A stretch of DNA of 64,000 nt from NCBI RefSeq assembly GCF_010634855.1, contig NZ_MWLQ01000011.1, forward strand, positions 124,001 to 188,000. Reading direction: 5' to 3'. The stretch's first letter is position 1, and each line of letters opens with the position of its first letter. Under the pieces are notes generated by a model. That model was given only the letters and a program-made list of their open reading frames with translations. It was not told the origin of the DNA and did not search any database. Both the position numbers and the translations under genes were made by a program. Below, piece by piece: positions 10,164 to 19,011 of the stretch. This DNA is from Microbacterium sp. B35-30. Lineage in GTDB: Bacteria > Actinomycetota > Actinomycetes > Actinomycetales > Microbacteriaceae.

Positions 10164-11015
10164 GTGAAGATCCTCTCGATCCAGTCCGCGGTCGCCTACG
10201 GTCACGTCGGTAATTCCGCCGCCGTCTTCCCGCTCCAGCGCATCGGCGTCGAGGTCTTGCCGGTGTACACGGTGAACTTCTCGAACCACACCGGGTACGG
10301 CGCCTGGCGCGGACCGATGATCGGCCCCGACGAGGTGCGCGACGTCATCCTCGGGATCGAGGAGCGCGGCGCCTTCCCGCAGATCGACGTCGTGCTCTCG
10401 GGCTATCAGGGCGGCGAGGGCATCGCCGACGTCATCCTCGACACCGTCGCGCGCGTCAAGGAGGCCAATCCGGCCGCCGTCTACGCCTGCGACCCGGTGA
10501 TGGGCAACGCGAAGTCCGGCTGCTTCGTGGCGCCGGCGATCCCCGTGCTGCTGCGCGATCGCGTCGTGCCCGCCGCGGACCTCATCACCCCGAACCAGTT
10601 CGAGCTGGGGTTCCTGACCGGGACCGAGCCCGCCGATCTCGAATCCACCCTCGCCTCGGCCGACCTCGCCCGGGCGATGGGACCGAGCACCGTGCTCGTG
10701 ACGAGCGTCGAGCGTCCGGACCGCCCCGAGGGAACGATCGAGATGCTCGCCGTCACGGAGGACGGCGCCTGGATCGTTCAGACACCGCATATCCCGATGA
10801 AGGCCAACGGCTCAGGCGACGTCACCGCCGCCCTCTTCACCGCGCACTACCGTCGCACCGGCGACGCCGCAGACGCCCTCGCCCGCACGACGTCGAGCGT
10901 GTACGACCTGCTCGAGCGCACGCACGCTTCGGGCGAGCGCGAACTCCAGCTGATCGAGTCGCAGGAGGCCTACGCCCACCCGCGCCTGCAGTTCGAGGTC
11001 ACGCAGGTCCGCTGA
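10164..11015 (+). CDS. pdxY: Pyridoxal kinase PdxY
   Basis: This ribokinase-fold enzyme phosphorylates pyridoxal in the B6 salvage pathway. The 283-residue protein begins (GTG) with VKILSIQSAVAYGHVGNSAA and carries PVYTVNFSNHTGYG, the substrate-proximal YACDPVMGN, LITPNQFELGFLTG, and the catalytic anion-hole motif KANGSGDVTAALF (about residues 213-225). It follows the MocR gene by 7 bases, so the two are probably one transcript. Confidence 0.96.
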   Translation: MKILSIQSAVAYGHVGNSAAVFPLQRIGVEVLPVYTVNFSNHTGYGAWRGPMIGPDEVRDVILGIEERGAFPQIDVVLSGYQGGEGIADVILDTVARVKEANPAAVYACDPVMGNAKSGCFVAPAIPVLLRDRVVPAADLITPNQFELGFLTGTEPADLESTLASADLARAMGPSTVLVTSVERPDRPEGTIEMLAVTEDGAWIVQTPHIPMKANGSGDVTAALFTAHYRRTGDAADALARTTSSVYDLLERTHASGERELQLIESQEAYAHPRLQFEVTQVR

Positions 11016-11028
11016 CGGTCCCGGTATA

Positions 11029-11058
11029 CCTCTCCGCGCGAAGGGACGCGCGGGGAGG
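11029..11058. terminator. Hairpin between convergent pdxY and HIT gene
   Basis: The arms CCTCTCCGCGCG and CGCGCGGGGAGG pair with one G-T wobble around an AAGGGA loop. It lies 14 bases after the pdxY stop and 31 bases beyond the HIT-gene stop, so it can serve both directions. Confidence 0.6.
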
Positions 11059-11089
11059 ATGCCGCGGCCCGCGGCGTCCGCTCCCGCGG

Positions 11090-11728
11090 TCAGCCGTGCC
11101 AGGCCTCGGACACGGCGCGGCGCACATCACCGAGGAGCTGGGGCAGGGCCTTCGTCTTGGCGATGATCGGGAAGAAGTTCGCGTCGGCCGCCCACCGCGG
11201 CACGATGTGCTGGTGGAGGTGCTCATCGACGCCCGCACCGGCCACGTGACCCTGATTCATGCCGATGTTGAAACCGTCGCACCGCGAGATCTGACGCAGC
11301 ACCCGCATGCCCTGCTGGGTGAGGGTGCCGATCTCGGCCACCTCTTCGTCGGTCGCCTGGTCATACGTCGCGATGTGGCGGTACGGGCATACCAGCAGGT
11401 GTCCGGAGTTGTACGGGAACAGGTTCAGCAGCGCGTAGGCGGTGCGGCCGCGGAAGACGATCAGTCCGTCCTCGTCGGACTTCCGCGGCGCCTCGCAGAA
11501 CGGGCACTCCTTGCGCAGCACCTCCGGCCCGGCCTGGATGTAGGCCATTCGGTGCGGGGTCCAGAGCCGCTGGAACTCGTCGGGCACCCCCGCCAAGGTC
11601 GCGGCGTCGACGAGCGCGGCGTCCTCGCCGGAGACCGCGCCCGTCGACCCGTCGCTCACGCGCCCTTCGACAGGCTCAGGAACCGCGACATCGCGATCGC
11701 GACTCCCCGCATGCGGGTCGTCGCTCAC
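11090..11728 (-). CDS. HIT family hydrolase/phosphorylase
   Basis: HIT proteins cleave nucleoside phosphates; actinobacterial members beside thrS are AP4A-phosphorylase-like. The start is GTG at 11728 ([11 protein letters not shown]), overlapping the thrS stop by 4 bases, and gives 212 residues. The catalytic triad motif is [10 protein letters not shown] near residue 176. A pair of cysteines in CPFCEAP and the segment [18 protein letters not shown] are family features. The N-terminal about 50 residues are low in conservation and include VPEPVEGR, encoded by a REP-like palindrome at 11664-11680. Confidence 0.93.
   Translation of the reverse strand: MSDDPHAGSRDRDVAVPEPVEGRVSDGSTGAVSGEDAALVDAATLAGVPDEFQRLWTPHRMAYIQAGPEVLRKECPFCEAPRKSDEDGLIVFRGRTAYALLNLFPYNSGHLLVCPYRHIATYDQATDEEVAEIGTLTQQGMRVLRQISRCDGFNIGMNQGHVAGAGVDEHLHQHIVPRWAADANFFPIIAKTKALPQLLGDVRRAVSEAWHG
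11664..11680. repeat. REP-like palindromic element inside the HIT gene
   Basis: CCTTCGACAGGCTCAGG (reverse CCTGAGCCTGTCGAAGG) is an imperfect palindrome. From general knowledge it recurs in many high-GC genomes as a short intergenic repeat. Here it is read in frame as PEPVEG within the poorly conserved N-terminus of the HIT protein. Confidence 0.55.
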
Positions 11729-13719
11729 GCGAAGTCCTCCGCGGTGTTCACCAGCGTGTGGGCGGCGATCGCCTCCTGGACTCGGCGCACGGCGTCCGCG
11801 ATCGGCACGCCGTTCTCCTGGGTGCCGTCGCGGAAACGGAACGACACGGTGCCCGCGGACTGGTCCTGGGCCCCGGCGATCAGCTGCAGCGGCACCTTCT
11901 GCGTCGTGTGCGTGCGGATCTTCTTCTGCATGCGGTCGTCGCTGTGATCGAGCTCGGCACGCACGCCCTCGGCCTTGAGCTGGTCGATCACGTCGCCCAG
12001 GTAGTCGGCGAAGTCCTCCGCGACCGGGATGCCGACCACCTGCACGGGCGACAGCCATACCGGGAACGCGCCGGCGTAGTGCTCGAGCAGGATGGCGAAG
12101 AACCGCTCGATCGAGCCGAACAGCGCGCGGTGGATCATGATCGGCCGCTTCTTCTGGCCGTCGCGATCGGTGTACTCCAGCTCGAAGCGCTCGGGCAGGT
12201 TCGGGTCGACCTGCACCGTCGACAGCTGCCACACCCGGCCGATCGCGTCACGGGTCTTGAGATCGATCTTCGGCCCGTAGAACGCGGCCTCTCCCGGCAC
12301 CTCGGTGAGCTTCAGACCGCTCGCCATCGCGACGTTGCGCAGCGCGTTCGTCGAGTAGTCCCAGAACTCCTCCGAGCCGATCCACTTGTCCTTCTCGTCG
12401 TCGCGCATCGACAGCTCGAGCTCGAAATCGTCCAAGCCGAAGTCGCGCAGCATCGAGATCACGAATTCGAGGACGCGGGTGGTCTCGCTCTCGAGCTGCT
12501 CCGGCGTGACGAAGAGGTGCGAGTCGTCCTGGGTGAAGCCGCGAACGCGGGTCAGACCGTGCAGCGCACCCGACAGCTCGTTGCGGTACACGGTGCCGTT
12601 CTCTGCGAGCCGCATCGGCAGATCGCGGTAGCTGCGCGCCCGCTCCTTGTAGATGAGGATGTGCATCGGGCAGTTCATGGGCTTCAGGTAGTAGTCCTGG
12701 CCATGCTTGGTGATCTCGCCGTGCTCGTCGCGCTCCTCGTCCATCACGATGGGCGGGAACATCCCCTCCTTGTAGGTGACGAGGTGGTTCGAGGTGAGGA
12801 ACAGGTCCTCCTTCGAGATGTGCGGCGTGTACACGTAGGTGTAGCCGCCGGCGATGTGGCGCCGACGCGCGTGCTGCTCCATCTCGCCGCGCACGACGCC
12901 GCCGCGGGGGTGCCACACCGACAGACCCGAGCCGATCTCGTCGGGGAACGAGAACAGGTCGAGGTCTTTGCCGAGCTTGCGGTGATCCCGCTTCGCGGCC
13001 TCCTCGAGACGGGTCTGGTACGCGCGCAGCTCGTCCTTGGAAGGCCAGGCGGTCCCATAGATGCGCTGCAGCTGCGGGTTCTTCTCGCTGCCGCGCCAAT
13101 AGGCTCCGGCGATGCGCTGCAGCGCCCAGCCGTTGCCGATCATGCGGGTGTTCGGCAGGTGCGGGCCCCGGCAGAGGTCCTTCCACACCGTCTGACCGTC
13201 GCGGTCGACATTGTCGTAGATCGTCAGCTCGCCGGCGCCGACCTCGACCGAGGCGCCCTCGGTCTTCTCGGCCCCGCCGCCCTTCAGGCCGATGAGCTCG
13301 AGCTTGAACGGCTCGGAGGCCAGTTCGGCGCGCGCCTCCTCATCGGTGACGACGCGGCGGACGAAGCGCTGGCCCTCGCGGACGATGCGCTGCATCTCCT
13401 TGTCGATGGCCTTCACATCCTCCGGAGTGAACGGATGCTCCACGCCGAAGTCGTAGTAGAAGCCATCGGTGATCGGCGGGCCGATGCCGAGGTTCGCCTG
13501 CGGGTTGATGCGCTGCACGGCCTGAGCGAGCACGTGCGCGGCGGAATGGCGAAGGATGGCGAGACCGTCGGGGCTGTCGATGGCGACCGGCTCGACGGCA
13601 TCCGTGTCGGTCACCACCGTCGCGAGGTCTTTCAGCTCGCCGTTCACGCGCAGCGCGACCACGGAGCGGTCGGGGAACAGGGCGAAGCCGTCGGTCGGAT
13701 GGGACACAGCGTCAGTCAC
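11725..13719 (-). CDS. thrS: Threonine--tRNA ligase
   Basis: ThrS charges tRNA-Thr. I take the GTG at 13719 ([19 protein letters not shown]) because AGGAGA lies 7 bases before it; the 664-residue product then has a short TGS domain, the HxxxH editing-domain motif ([10 protein letters not shown], about residues 58-67) and the class II catalytic core. Zinc ligand regions are visible as [10 protein letters not shown] and in the distal [23 protein letters not shown] segment (motif 3). The C-terminal anticodon domain starts near [12 protein letters not shown]. It is followed by a HIT gene with a 4-base overlap. Confidence 0.97.
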   Translation of the reverse strand: MTDAVSHPTDGFALFPDRSVVALRVNGELKDLATVVTDTDAVEPVAIDSPDGLAILRHSAAHVLAQAVQRINPQANLGIGPPITDGFYYDFGVEHPFTPEDVKAIDKEMQRIVREGQRFVRRVVTDEEARAELASEPFKLELIGLKGGGAEKTEGASVEVGAGELTIYDNVDRDGQTVWKDLCRGPHLPNTRMIGNGWALQRIAGAYWRGSEKNPQLQRIYGTAWPSKDELRAYQTRLEEAAKRDHRKLGKDLDLFSFPDEIGSGLSVWHPRGGVVRGEMEQHARRRHIAGGYTYVYTPHISKEDLFLTSNHLVTYKEGMFPPIVMDEERDEHGEITKHGQDYYLKPMNCPMHILIYKERARSYRDLPMRLAENGTVYRNELSGALHGLTRVRGFTQDDSHLFVTPEQLESETTRVLEFVISMLRDFGLDDFELELSMRDDEKDKWIGSEEFWDYSTNALRNVAMASGLKLTEVPGEAAFYGPKIDLKTRDAIGRVWQLSTVQVDPNLPERFELEYTDRDGQKKRPIMIHRALFGSIERFFAILLEHYAGAFPVWLSPVQVVGIPVAEDFADYLGDVIDQLKAEGVRAELDHSDDRMQKKIRTHTTQKVPLQLIAGAQDQSAGTVSFRFRDGTQENGVPIADAVRRVQEAIAAHTLVNTAEDFA

Positions 13720-13957
13720 GGAAACTCTCCTGGGAATGGCTCGGATCAAGGCTACTCAGCTTCGGGCGCACGACGCGCCCCGCCCGCTCAGGCGCCGAGC
13801 GTTCGCGTGTCGGTCTTCACTGCCGCTGTCGCGGTCGACCAGACGAGTTCCACCCCTCGAGTGTACCCAGCGGACGGTCGGCGCCGGATGTCGCCGTGCC
13901 CGCGGAACTCGGCGTGGTCTTCGAGTGCGCCCGCGGCCCCCGGCTTAGCCTGAGCGG

Positions 13958-14194
13958 GTGCGGCGACACCCTCTCGATTCCACGGCGATCGCGTCGGCCG
14001 GCTACGACGCCGGGACCGCGGTGCTCGAGCTCGAGTTCACCTCGGGCGAGGTCTATCGCTACTTCGCGGTGCCGCCGTCGGTGCACCGCGGGCTGCATGC
14101 CGCCGACAGCGCCGGCAACTTCTTCCGCGAGCGGATCCGCGACGTATACCCCTCGGAGCACGTGCGCTGGGGGAATGAGGAAACCCCCGGGTGA
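13958..14194 (+). CDS. KTSC domain protein
   Basis: This is a 78-residue protein with a GTG start. The sequence DSTAIASAGYDAGTAVLELEF, then GEVYRYFAVPPSVHRGL and AGNFFRERIRDVY, matches the KTSC domain, where the usual K-T-S-C tetrad is varied. The domain is found alone or fused to lysyl-tRNA synthetases, and its function is unresolved. The stop lies inside the hairpin at 14180-14206. No strong ribosome site is seen, so expression is uncertain. Confidence 0.75.
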   Translation: MRRHPLDSTAIASAGYDAGTAVLELEFTSGEVYRYFAVPPSVHRGLHAADSAGNFFRERIRDVYPSEHVRWGNEETPG

Positions 14195-14206
14195 ACCGGG
14201 GGTTTC
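14180..14206. terminator. Bidirectional terminator between KTSC gene and tRNA-Val
   Basis: An 11-bp perfect stem (GAAACCCCCGG / CCGGGGGTTTC) closes a GTGAA loop with a T-run on one side and an A-run on the other. It overlaps the KTSC stop codon and sits 4 bases beyond the CCA end of the minus-strand tRNA-Val, so it can end both transcripts. Confidence 0.85.
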
Positions 14207-14209
14207 AGG

Positions 14210-14284
14210 TGGTGCGCGATACTGGGATCGAACCAGTGACCTCTTCCGTGTCAGGGAAGCGCGCTACCGCTGCGCCAATCGCGC
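14210..14284 (-). tRNA. tRNA-Val (GAC)
   Basis: Read on the minus strand the acceptor arms GCGCGAT / ATCGCGC pair fully. The anticodon stem CTTCC/GGAAG holds the loop CTGACAC with anticodon GAC, the T arm carries GGTTCGATCCC, and a CCA end is encoded. The length is 75 bases with CCA. Confidence 0.95.
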
Positions 14285-14310
14285 CTAAAGAGGCTGTTCA
14301 GTTGTCGGCG

Positions 14311-14381
14311 AGGTGGCGACGGGATTCGAACCCGTGTAAACGGCTTTGCAGGCCGGTGCCTAGCCGCTCGGCCACGCCACC
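14311..14381 (-). tRNA. tRNA-Cys (GCA)
   Basis: The acceptor arms GGTGGCG / CGCCACC pair, the anticodon loop CTGCAAA gives anticodon GCA, and the discriminator base is U, as expected for Cys. The T arm contains GGTTCGAATCC. No CCA is encoded. The length is 71 bases. Confidence 0.95.
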
Positions 14382-14434
14382 GCGTGTGGTTTGACCCCAC
14401 GTGCCGTGATCCCTGGAGGAGATCCCTGCACTCG

Positions 14435-14507
14435 AGCGGATGACGAGACTCGAACTCGCGACCCCAACCTTGGCAAGGTTGTGCGCTACCAACTGCGCTA
14501 CATCCGC
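14435..14507 (-). tRNA. tRNA-Gly (GCC)
   Basis: The acceptor arms GCGGATG / CATCCGC pair, and the anticodon stem CAACC/GGTTG holds the loop TTGCCAA with anticodon GCC. The T arm contains AGTTCGAGTCT and the discriminator is U. No CCA is encoded. The length is 73 bases. Confidence 0.95.
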
Positions 14508-14662
14508 ATTTCGTTCCCGGGTTGTTCACCCGGGCACTTGAAAGACTCTAACCGATCCTGGGCGTCCTGCAAAACCAGACGCACCCCGCGCGTGTCATCC
14601 GGATGTGGTCCGAAGCGGCGTTCGGCATCCGGTAGGATCGGTAGTCGTCCCCCTCGGGGAAC

Positions 14663-14738
14663 GGGCGATTGGCGCAGTTGGTAGCGCGCTTCCTTCACAC
14701 GGAAGAGGTCATCAGTTCGAGTCTGGTATCGCCCACCA
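14663..14738 (+). tRNA. tRNA-Val (CAC)
   Basis: This tRNA lies on the opposite strand to the other three. The acceptor arms GGGCGAT / ATCGCCC pair, the anticodon stem CTTCC/GGAAG holds the loop TTCACAC with anticodon CAC, and CCA is encoded. The length is 76 bases. Its D and anticodon arms closely resemble those of tRNA-Val (GAC) nearby. Confidence 0.95.
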
Positions 14739-14741
14739 CCA

Positions 14742-14768
14742 CGGCCCGGTCACCTAGTGACCGGGCCG
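14742..14768. terminator. Terminator after tRNA-Val (CAC)
   Basis: A perfect 12-bp stem (CGGCCCGGTCAC / GTGACCGGGCCG) with a 3-base loop, followed by GTTTC, starts 4 bases after the tRNA CCA end. It also lies just beyond the 3' end of the convergent MazF-like gene. Confidence 0.85.
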
Positions 14769-14779
14769 GTTTCATGCCG

Positions 14780-15316
14780 TCAGCCGCCGACGCTCCAGCC
14801 GAAACGGCGGTGCAAGGCGTCGGCGACGCGTACGAAGCGGTCGAGCTCGAGAGCGGATGCCTCCCGCCGCATGCCGTCGCGATGCACGCTGTAGAGCTGG
14901 TCGATGTCGATCCACGACGGCCGGCCCTGCGCGTCCCAGTCCCCCGTGCCGATGGCGAGGAAGTCCCGATCGCCGTCGTGAGCCTTGCTCGTCAGCCGGA
15001 CGGCGTACACGCGGTCCTCGCTCTGCCGCGCGATGACCAGTACCGGCCGATCCTTGCCGCGGCCGTCGTTCTCGGTGTACGGCACCCACGTCCAGACGAT
15101 CTCGCCCGCGTCGGGATCGCCGTCCCGGTGCGGCGCGTACGTGATGCGCAGCGCGCCCGCCGCGGGTGGCGGCACCTCGACGGTGGCCGCGGGACCGCTG
15201 CGACTCTCGGGCGGCGCTGGCGGCGCGGACGGTGCAGACGGAGCCGGTCGCCGGCGGGGCCGCAGGATGCTGTTCAGGATGCCGAGCAGCCCGCTTCGCT
15301 GTGTCACAGTCGCCAT
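14780..15316 (-). CDS. MazF/PemK-like protein without adjacent antitoxin
   Basis: The C-terminal about 120 residues show the PemK/MazF pattern: GEIVWTWVPYTENDGRGKDRPVLVIAR (read in parts as VWTWVPY, GRGKDRPVLVIAR), then YAVRLTSKAHDGDRDFLAI and SWIDIDQLYSVHRDGMRRE. MazF family members are RNA-cleaving toxins of type II systems, but this branch is usually a stand-alone actinobacterial protein. The first about 55 residues are Pro/Arg/Ala-rich with a hydrophobic start (LLGILNSILRP). No antitoxin-like frame precedes it. Activity is therefore unproven. The product is 178 residues with an ATG start. Confidence 0.75.
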   Translation of the reverse strand: MATVTQRSGLLGILNSILRPRRRPAPSAPSAPPAPPESRSGPAATVEVPPPAAGALRITYAPHRDGDPDAGEIVWTWVPYTENDGRGKDRPVLVIARQSEDRVYAVRLTSKAHDGDRDFLAIGTGDWDAQGRPSWIDIDQLYSVHRDGMRREASALELDRFVRVADALHRRFGWSVGG

Positions 15317-15371
15317 CCTAGGAGTGCGCGGGCGGCCGCTGCGGGGCGCTCCGAAGGAAGCCGGGGCACGG

Positions 15372-15412
15372 CGAAGGGGCGCCGCGGTGGGGGGAACCGC
15401 GACGCCCCTTCG
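15372..15412. terminator. Terminator downstream of amt
   Basis: A long hairpin (CGAAGGGGCG / CGCCCCTTCG as outer arms, with an inner CGCGGT/ACCGCG after one mismatch) lies 17 bases after the amt stop on the minus strand. Confidence 0.75.
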
Positions 15413-15428
15413 GGCAGTGCCGTGCGTG

Positions 15429-16697
15429 TCAGACGCGTGCGCCTTCGAGCACGTAGCCCTCCTCGCCGTGGACGACGGTGTCGATACCGGCGACCTCGTC
15501 CTCGTTCTTGACGCGGAAGCCGACCGTCTTCTCGATCACGAAGCCGATGGCGTAGGCCAGCACGAACGAGTAGACCAGCACCGACACGGCGGCGATCGCC
15601 TGGACGAGCAGCTGCGTGAACTGACCGCTGTAGATCAGGCCGGTGTTGTTGGCGAAGAAGCCGAGGTACAGCGTGCCGATCAGGCCGCCGACGAGGTGGA
15701 TGCCCACCACGTCGAGCGAGTCGTCGAAGCCCCACTTGTACTTGAGCTCGATCGCCAGAGCGCACAGGGAGCCCGCGACGAGGCCGAGCACGATGGCCCA
15801 GATCGGGGTCAGCGAGGCACACGCCGGGGTGATCGCGACGAGACCCGCGACCGCTCCCGAGGCCGCGCCGACCGACGTGGGCTTGCCGTCCTTGATCTTC
15901 TCCACCACGAGCCAGGCGAGCAGCGCGGCGGCGGGAGCGGCGATCGTGTTCACGAACGCGAGGGCGGCGGTGCCGTCGGCGGCGAGCTCCGAGCCGGCGT
16001 TGAAGCCGAACCAGCCGAACCACAGCAGGCCGGCGCCGAGGAGCACGAACGGCGGGTTGTGGGGGACGTGCACGCCCTTCTGGAAGCCGAGACGCTTGCC
16101 GAGCACCAGCGCGAGCGCGAGGGCCGCCGCACCGGCGTTGATGTGGACGGCGGTGCCACCGGCGAAGTCGATCGCGCCGACGCCGAACCACTCCTGCATG
16201 CCGTAGGTGATCCAGCCGCCGTAGGCGAAGCTGCCGTCCTCGGCGAGGCCGAAGTTGAAGACCCAGCTGGCGACCGGGAAGTAGACGATCGTCGCCCAGA
16301 TGGCGGCGAAGATCATCCACGAGCCGAACTTGGCGCGGTCGGCGATCGCGCCCGACACGAGGGCGACGGTCAGGATGGCGAACGTGGCCTGGAAGGCGAC
16401 GAAGGCCAGCGGCGGGTAGGACGCGCCCTCAGGAACCTCGAGCAGGCTCGTCAGGCCGATCGCCGACCAGTCGATCGCCCACGGTGCGACGAGTCCTTCG
16501 GCGCTCGGGAAGGCGATGGCGTAGCCGTAGACGACCCAGAGCACGCCGATGAGCCCCAGTGCGCCGAAGCTCAGCATCATCATGCTGATGACGCTCTTGG
16601 CCTTGACCAGGCCGCCGTAGAAGAATGCGAGACCGGGCGTCATCAACAAGACGAGCGCGGCCGCGATGAGCATGAATGCGGTGTTGCCTTGATCCAT
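15429..16697 (-). CDS. amt: Ammonium transporter Amt
   Basis: This 422-residue polytopic membrane channel imports ammonium/ammonia. Eleven hydrophobic segments are apparent. The signature DFAGGTAVHINAGAAALALA (His near residue 165) and the second pore histidine in VVGIHLVGGLIGTLY (about residue 316) are both present. TPGLAFFYGGLVK is typical of the first helix. The first residues (MDQGNTAFMLIAAALVLLMTPG) contain the first helix and no obvious separate signal. No glnK or glnD follows; a terminator does. A GlnR-type operator lies about 95 bases upstream, which indicates nitrogen control. Confidence 0.97.
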   Translation of the reverse strand: MDQGNTAFMLIAAALVLLMTPGLAFFYGGLVKAKSVISMMMLSFGALGLIGVLWVVYGYAIAFPSAEGLVAPWAIDWSAIGLTSLLEVPEGASYPPLAFVAFQATFAILTVALVSGAIADRAKFGSWMIFAAIWATIVYFPVASWVFNFGLAEDGSFAYGGWITYGMQEWFGVGAIDFAGGTAVHINAGAAALALALVLGKRLGFQKGVHVPHNPPFVLLGAGLLWFGWFGFNAGSELAADGTAALAFVNTIAAPAAALLAWLVVEKIKDGKPTSVGAASGAVAGLVAITPACASLTPIWAIVLGLVAGSLCALAIELKYKWGFDDSLDVVGIHLVGGLIGTLYLGFFANNTGLIYSGQFTQLLVQAIAAVSVLVYSFVLAYAIGFVIEKTVGFRVKNEDEVAGIDTVVHGEEGYVLEGARV

Positions 16698-16766
16698 CTC
16701 GGTGGAGAACCTCTCTGCGTGTGACGCAGGTGTAGCGTCGGGTTCCCTCAGTGTGACGACGGTCCG

Positions 16767-16804
16767 TTTCCGCAGCCGGTCGACCCGTGTTTCTCCCGCG
16801 TTAC
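16767..16804 (-). promoter_or_regulatory. GlnR-type operator upstream of amt
   Basis: On the amt strand the sequence reads GTAAC-N6-GAAAC (16804 to 16789). It continues with the same spacing into a weaker half, CGACC-N6-GGAAA. This is the layout of the GlnR box known from Streptomyces and relatives (gTnAC-n6-GaAAC repeated). The first pair is an exact match. Confidence 0.7.
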
Positions 16805-16878
16805 ACGATGGGCGCGCAGGTAAACATCGTGTTTCGCTCAGCCCGATGCCGGCCGGGAATCAGGCCGCTGCATCCTGT

Positions 16879-17907
16879 TCACGCGAGTGTCGACGCGACG
16901 AGCCGTGAGATCGCGCGTAGGTATTTCTTGCGGTAGCCGCCGGCGAGCATCTCCTCGGGAAACACCAGATCGAGGGATGTTCCCGTCGCCCGGATCGGCA
17001 GCTGCGCGTCGTACACGCGATCGATGAAGGCGACGAAGCGCAGGGCGGCGGACTGGTCGGTGAAGGGGGTCACATCCCGCAGTCCCACGAGCGAGAGACC
17101 CTCGATGAGGCGGATGTACCGAGACGGGTGCACGCGGGCGAGATGGGCGACGAGCCCGTCGAACGTGTCGTCCGAGGCGAGGCCCGCGGCAGCGGCATCC
17201 GCGATCGCCGCCTCGTATTGCGGTGGATCGAGCACGGCGGCGTGGCCGTCGACCGCGCGGTGACGGTAGTCGGTGCCGTCGATGCGGATGGTCTCGAAGC
17301 TCGCGGCCATCGCGTGGATCTCGCGGAGGAAGTCCTGCGCGGCGAACCGCCCCTCGCCCAGGGCGTTGGGGGGCGTGTTGGATGTCGCGGCCAGCCGCGT
17401 GCCCGACGACACGAGCTCGCCGAGCAGCCGCGTCATCACCATCGTGTCGCCGGGATCGTCGAGCTCGAACTCGTCGATGCACAGCAGGTCGGATCCGCGG
17501 AACAGCTCGACCGTGTTCTGGTAGCCGAGGGCGCCCACCAGCGCCGTGTACTCGATGAACGATCCGAAGTACTTCCGGCGCGCAGGCATCGCGTGATAGA
17601 CGGCGGCGAGCAGATGCGTCTTGCCGACGCCGAATCCGCCGTCGAGATAGATGCCCGGCTTGAGCTCGGGCCGCTTGGCGCGGCGGAACAGCCCGCCCTT
17701 GACCGGAGCGGAGGCACCCGAGAACGCCTGCAGCAGATCCTTCGCCTGCTGCTGCGACGGGTACGAGGGGTCCGCCCGATAGGTGTCGAAGGTCGCATCG
17801 GCGAACTGCGGGGGCGGGACCAGTGCGGCGACCATCTCTGCGCCTGCGAGCTGGGGGGCGCGCTCCGCGAGATGGACGACGCCGGTGCGTGTGACGGAGG
17901 CGGTCAT
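16879..17907 (-). CDS. zapE: Cell division protein ZapE / AFG1-like ATPase
   Basis: This is a P-loop AAA-type ATPase of the AFG1/ZapE family; in proteobacteria ZapE affects Z-ring stability, and the actinobacterial role is unknown. The start is ATG at 17907 ([19 protein letters not shown]), giving 342 residues, shorter than the open frame upstream. Walker A is [15 protein letters not shown] (about residues 92-106), Walker B is [11 protein letters not shown] (about 143-153), and [18 protein letters not shown] follows as sensor. The C-terminus [20 protein letters not shown] is family-like. It is transcribed divergently from the rhodanese gene. Confidence 0.9.
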   Translation of the reverse strand: MTASVTRTGVVHLAERAPQLAGAEMVAALVPPPQFADATFDTYRADPSYPSQQQAKDLLQAFSGASAPVKGGLFRRAKRPELKPGIYLDGGFGVGKTHLLAAVYHAMPARRKYFGSFIEYTALVGALGYQNTVELFRGSDLLCIDEFELDDPGDTMVMTRLLGELVSSGTRLAATSNTPPNALGEGRFAAQDFLREIHAMAASFETIRIDGTDYRHRAVDGHAAVLDPPQYEAAIADAAAAGLASDDTFDGLVAHLARVHPSRYIRLIEGLSLVGLRDVTPFTDQSAALRFVAFIDRVYDAQLPIRATGTSLDLVFPEEMLAGGYRKKYLRAISRLVASTLA

Positions 17908-17971
17908 GCGGATCCTGTGTCGGAGTCTTACAGAGGGGCTGTGCACGCCCGTCCGGGAATCTATGGTCGGA

Positions 17972-17998
17972 GGCGACGGTTCAACCCTAACCGTCGCC
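17972..17998 (+). promoter_or_regulatory. Perfect hairpin in the leader of the rhodanese gene
   Basis: A 10-bp stem (GGCGACGGTT / AACCGTCGCC) with a CAACCCT loop lies 72 bases before the ATG at 18071 and just after a TATGGT -10-like box (17962-17967). It would fall at the start of the transcript, so it could be a leader structure or an operator. Confidence 0.4.
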
Positions 17999-18070
17999 CG
18001 CGTGCGCCTGCCTCGCTCGACGCCGGATGACAGCCGCCCGACCGAACCGCACCCGACTCCAGGAGATCCC

Positions 18071-18976
18071 ATGCCCGTCGAGACCGACACATCGTCCGAG
18101 AAGTTCGCCGAGTACGCCCATCCGGACAGGCTCGTCACTGGCGAGTGGCTGCAGGCGCACCTCGGCGAGCCGGGCCTCGCGGTGGTCGAATCCGACGAGG
18201 ACGTGCTGCTCTACGAGACCGGCCACATCCCGGGCGCGGTCAAGATCGACTGGCACACCGAGCTCAACGATCCCGTGGTGCGCGACTACGTCGACGGCGA
18301 GGGGTTCGCGGCTCTGCTCAGCCGCAAGGGCATCTCGCGCAACGACACCGTCGTGATCTACGGCGACAAGAACAACTGGTGGGCGGCCTACGCGCTGTGG
18401 GTGTTCTCGCTCTTCGGCCACGAGGACGTCCGCCTCCTCGACGGCGGCCGCGACAAGTGGATCGCGGAGGGCCGGCCGGTGACGACCGACCGGTCGACGC
18501 CCGAGCCGACGGACTACCCGGTCGTGGAGCGGGACGACACGGCGCTGCGCGCCTACAAGGACGACGTGCTCGCGCACCTGGGCAGCGGGCCGCTCATCGA
18601 TGTCCGCTCTCCGGAGGAGTACGACGGCTCCCGCACCACGGCACCGGCGTACCCCGAAGAGGGCGCCCTGCGAGGCGGCCACATCCCGTCGGCGCAGAGC
18701 GTGCCCTGGGCGCGTGCCGTCGCGGTGGACGGCGGTTTCAAGTCGCGGGCCGAGCTGGACGCGATCTACCGGGCCGAAGCGGGTCTTCAGGACGGCGACG
18801 CGATCGTCGCATACTGCCGCATCGGCGAGCGTTCGAGTCACACCTGGTTCGTCCTCCGGCACCTCCTCGGCTTCGACGACGTGCGCAACTACGACGGATC
18901 CTGGACCGAGTGGGGCAGCGCGGTGCGCGTGCCGATCGTGACGGGTGCGGAGCCGGGGGCGGCCCCCGCCCGCTGA
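18071..18976 (+). CDS. Two-domain rhodanese (thiosulfate/mercaptopyruvate sulfurtransferase)
   Basis: This enzyme transfers sulfane sulfur through a persulfide cysteine. The start is ATG at 18071 with AGGAG 5 bases before it; the product is 301 residues. The N-terminal rhodanese domain (about residues 15-140; [20 protein letters not shown]) is inactive, as usual. The C-terminal domain (about 165-290) holds [24 protein letters not shown] and the active-site loop [15 protein letters not shown] with Cys near 245. The loop fits the actinobacterial CysA2/SseA group. SufE follows 35 bases later, which suggests a role in sulfur supply for Fe-S clusters. Confidence 0.93.
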   Translation: MPVETDTSSEKFAEYAHPDRLVTGEWLQAHLGEPGLAVVESDEDVLLYETGHIPGAVKIDWHTELNDPVVRDYVDGEGFAALLSRKGISRNDTVVIYGDKNNWWAAYALWVFSLFGHEDVRLLDGGRDKWIAEGRPVTTDRSTPEPTDYPVVERDDTALRAYKDDVLAHLGSGPLIDVRSPEEYDGSRTTAPAYPEEGALRGGHIPSAQSVPWARAVAVDGGFKSRAELDAIYRAEAGLQDGDAIVAYCRIGERSSHTWFVLRHLLGFDDVRNYDGSWTEWGSAVRVPIVTGAEPGAAPAR

Positions 18977-19011
18977 GCCGTGCGCACCCGCCGCGTGGGA
19001 GGATGGGTGTG

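Noticed and set aside
14435-14738. tRNA cluster as a possible phage or island attachment site
   Set aside because: No integrase, no partial tRNA duplicate and no foreign-looking genes adjoin the four tRNAs.
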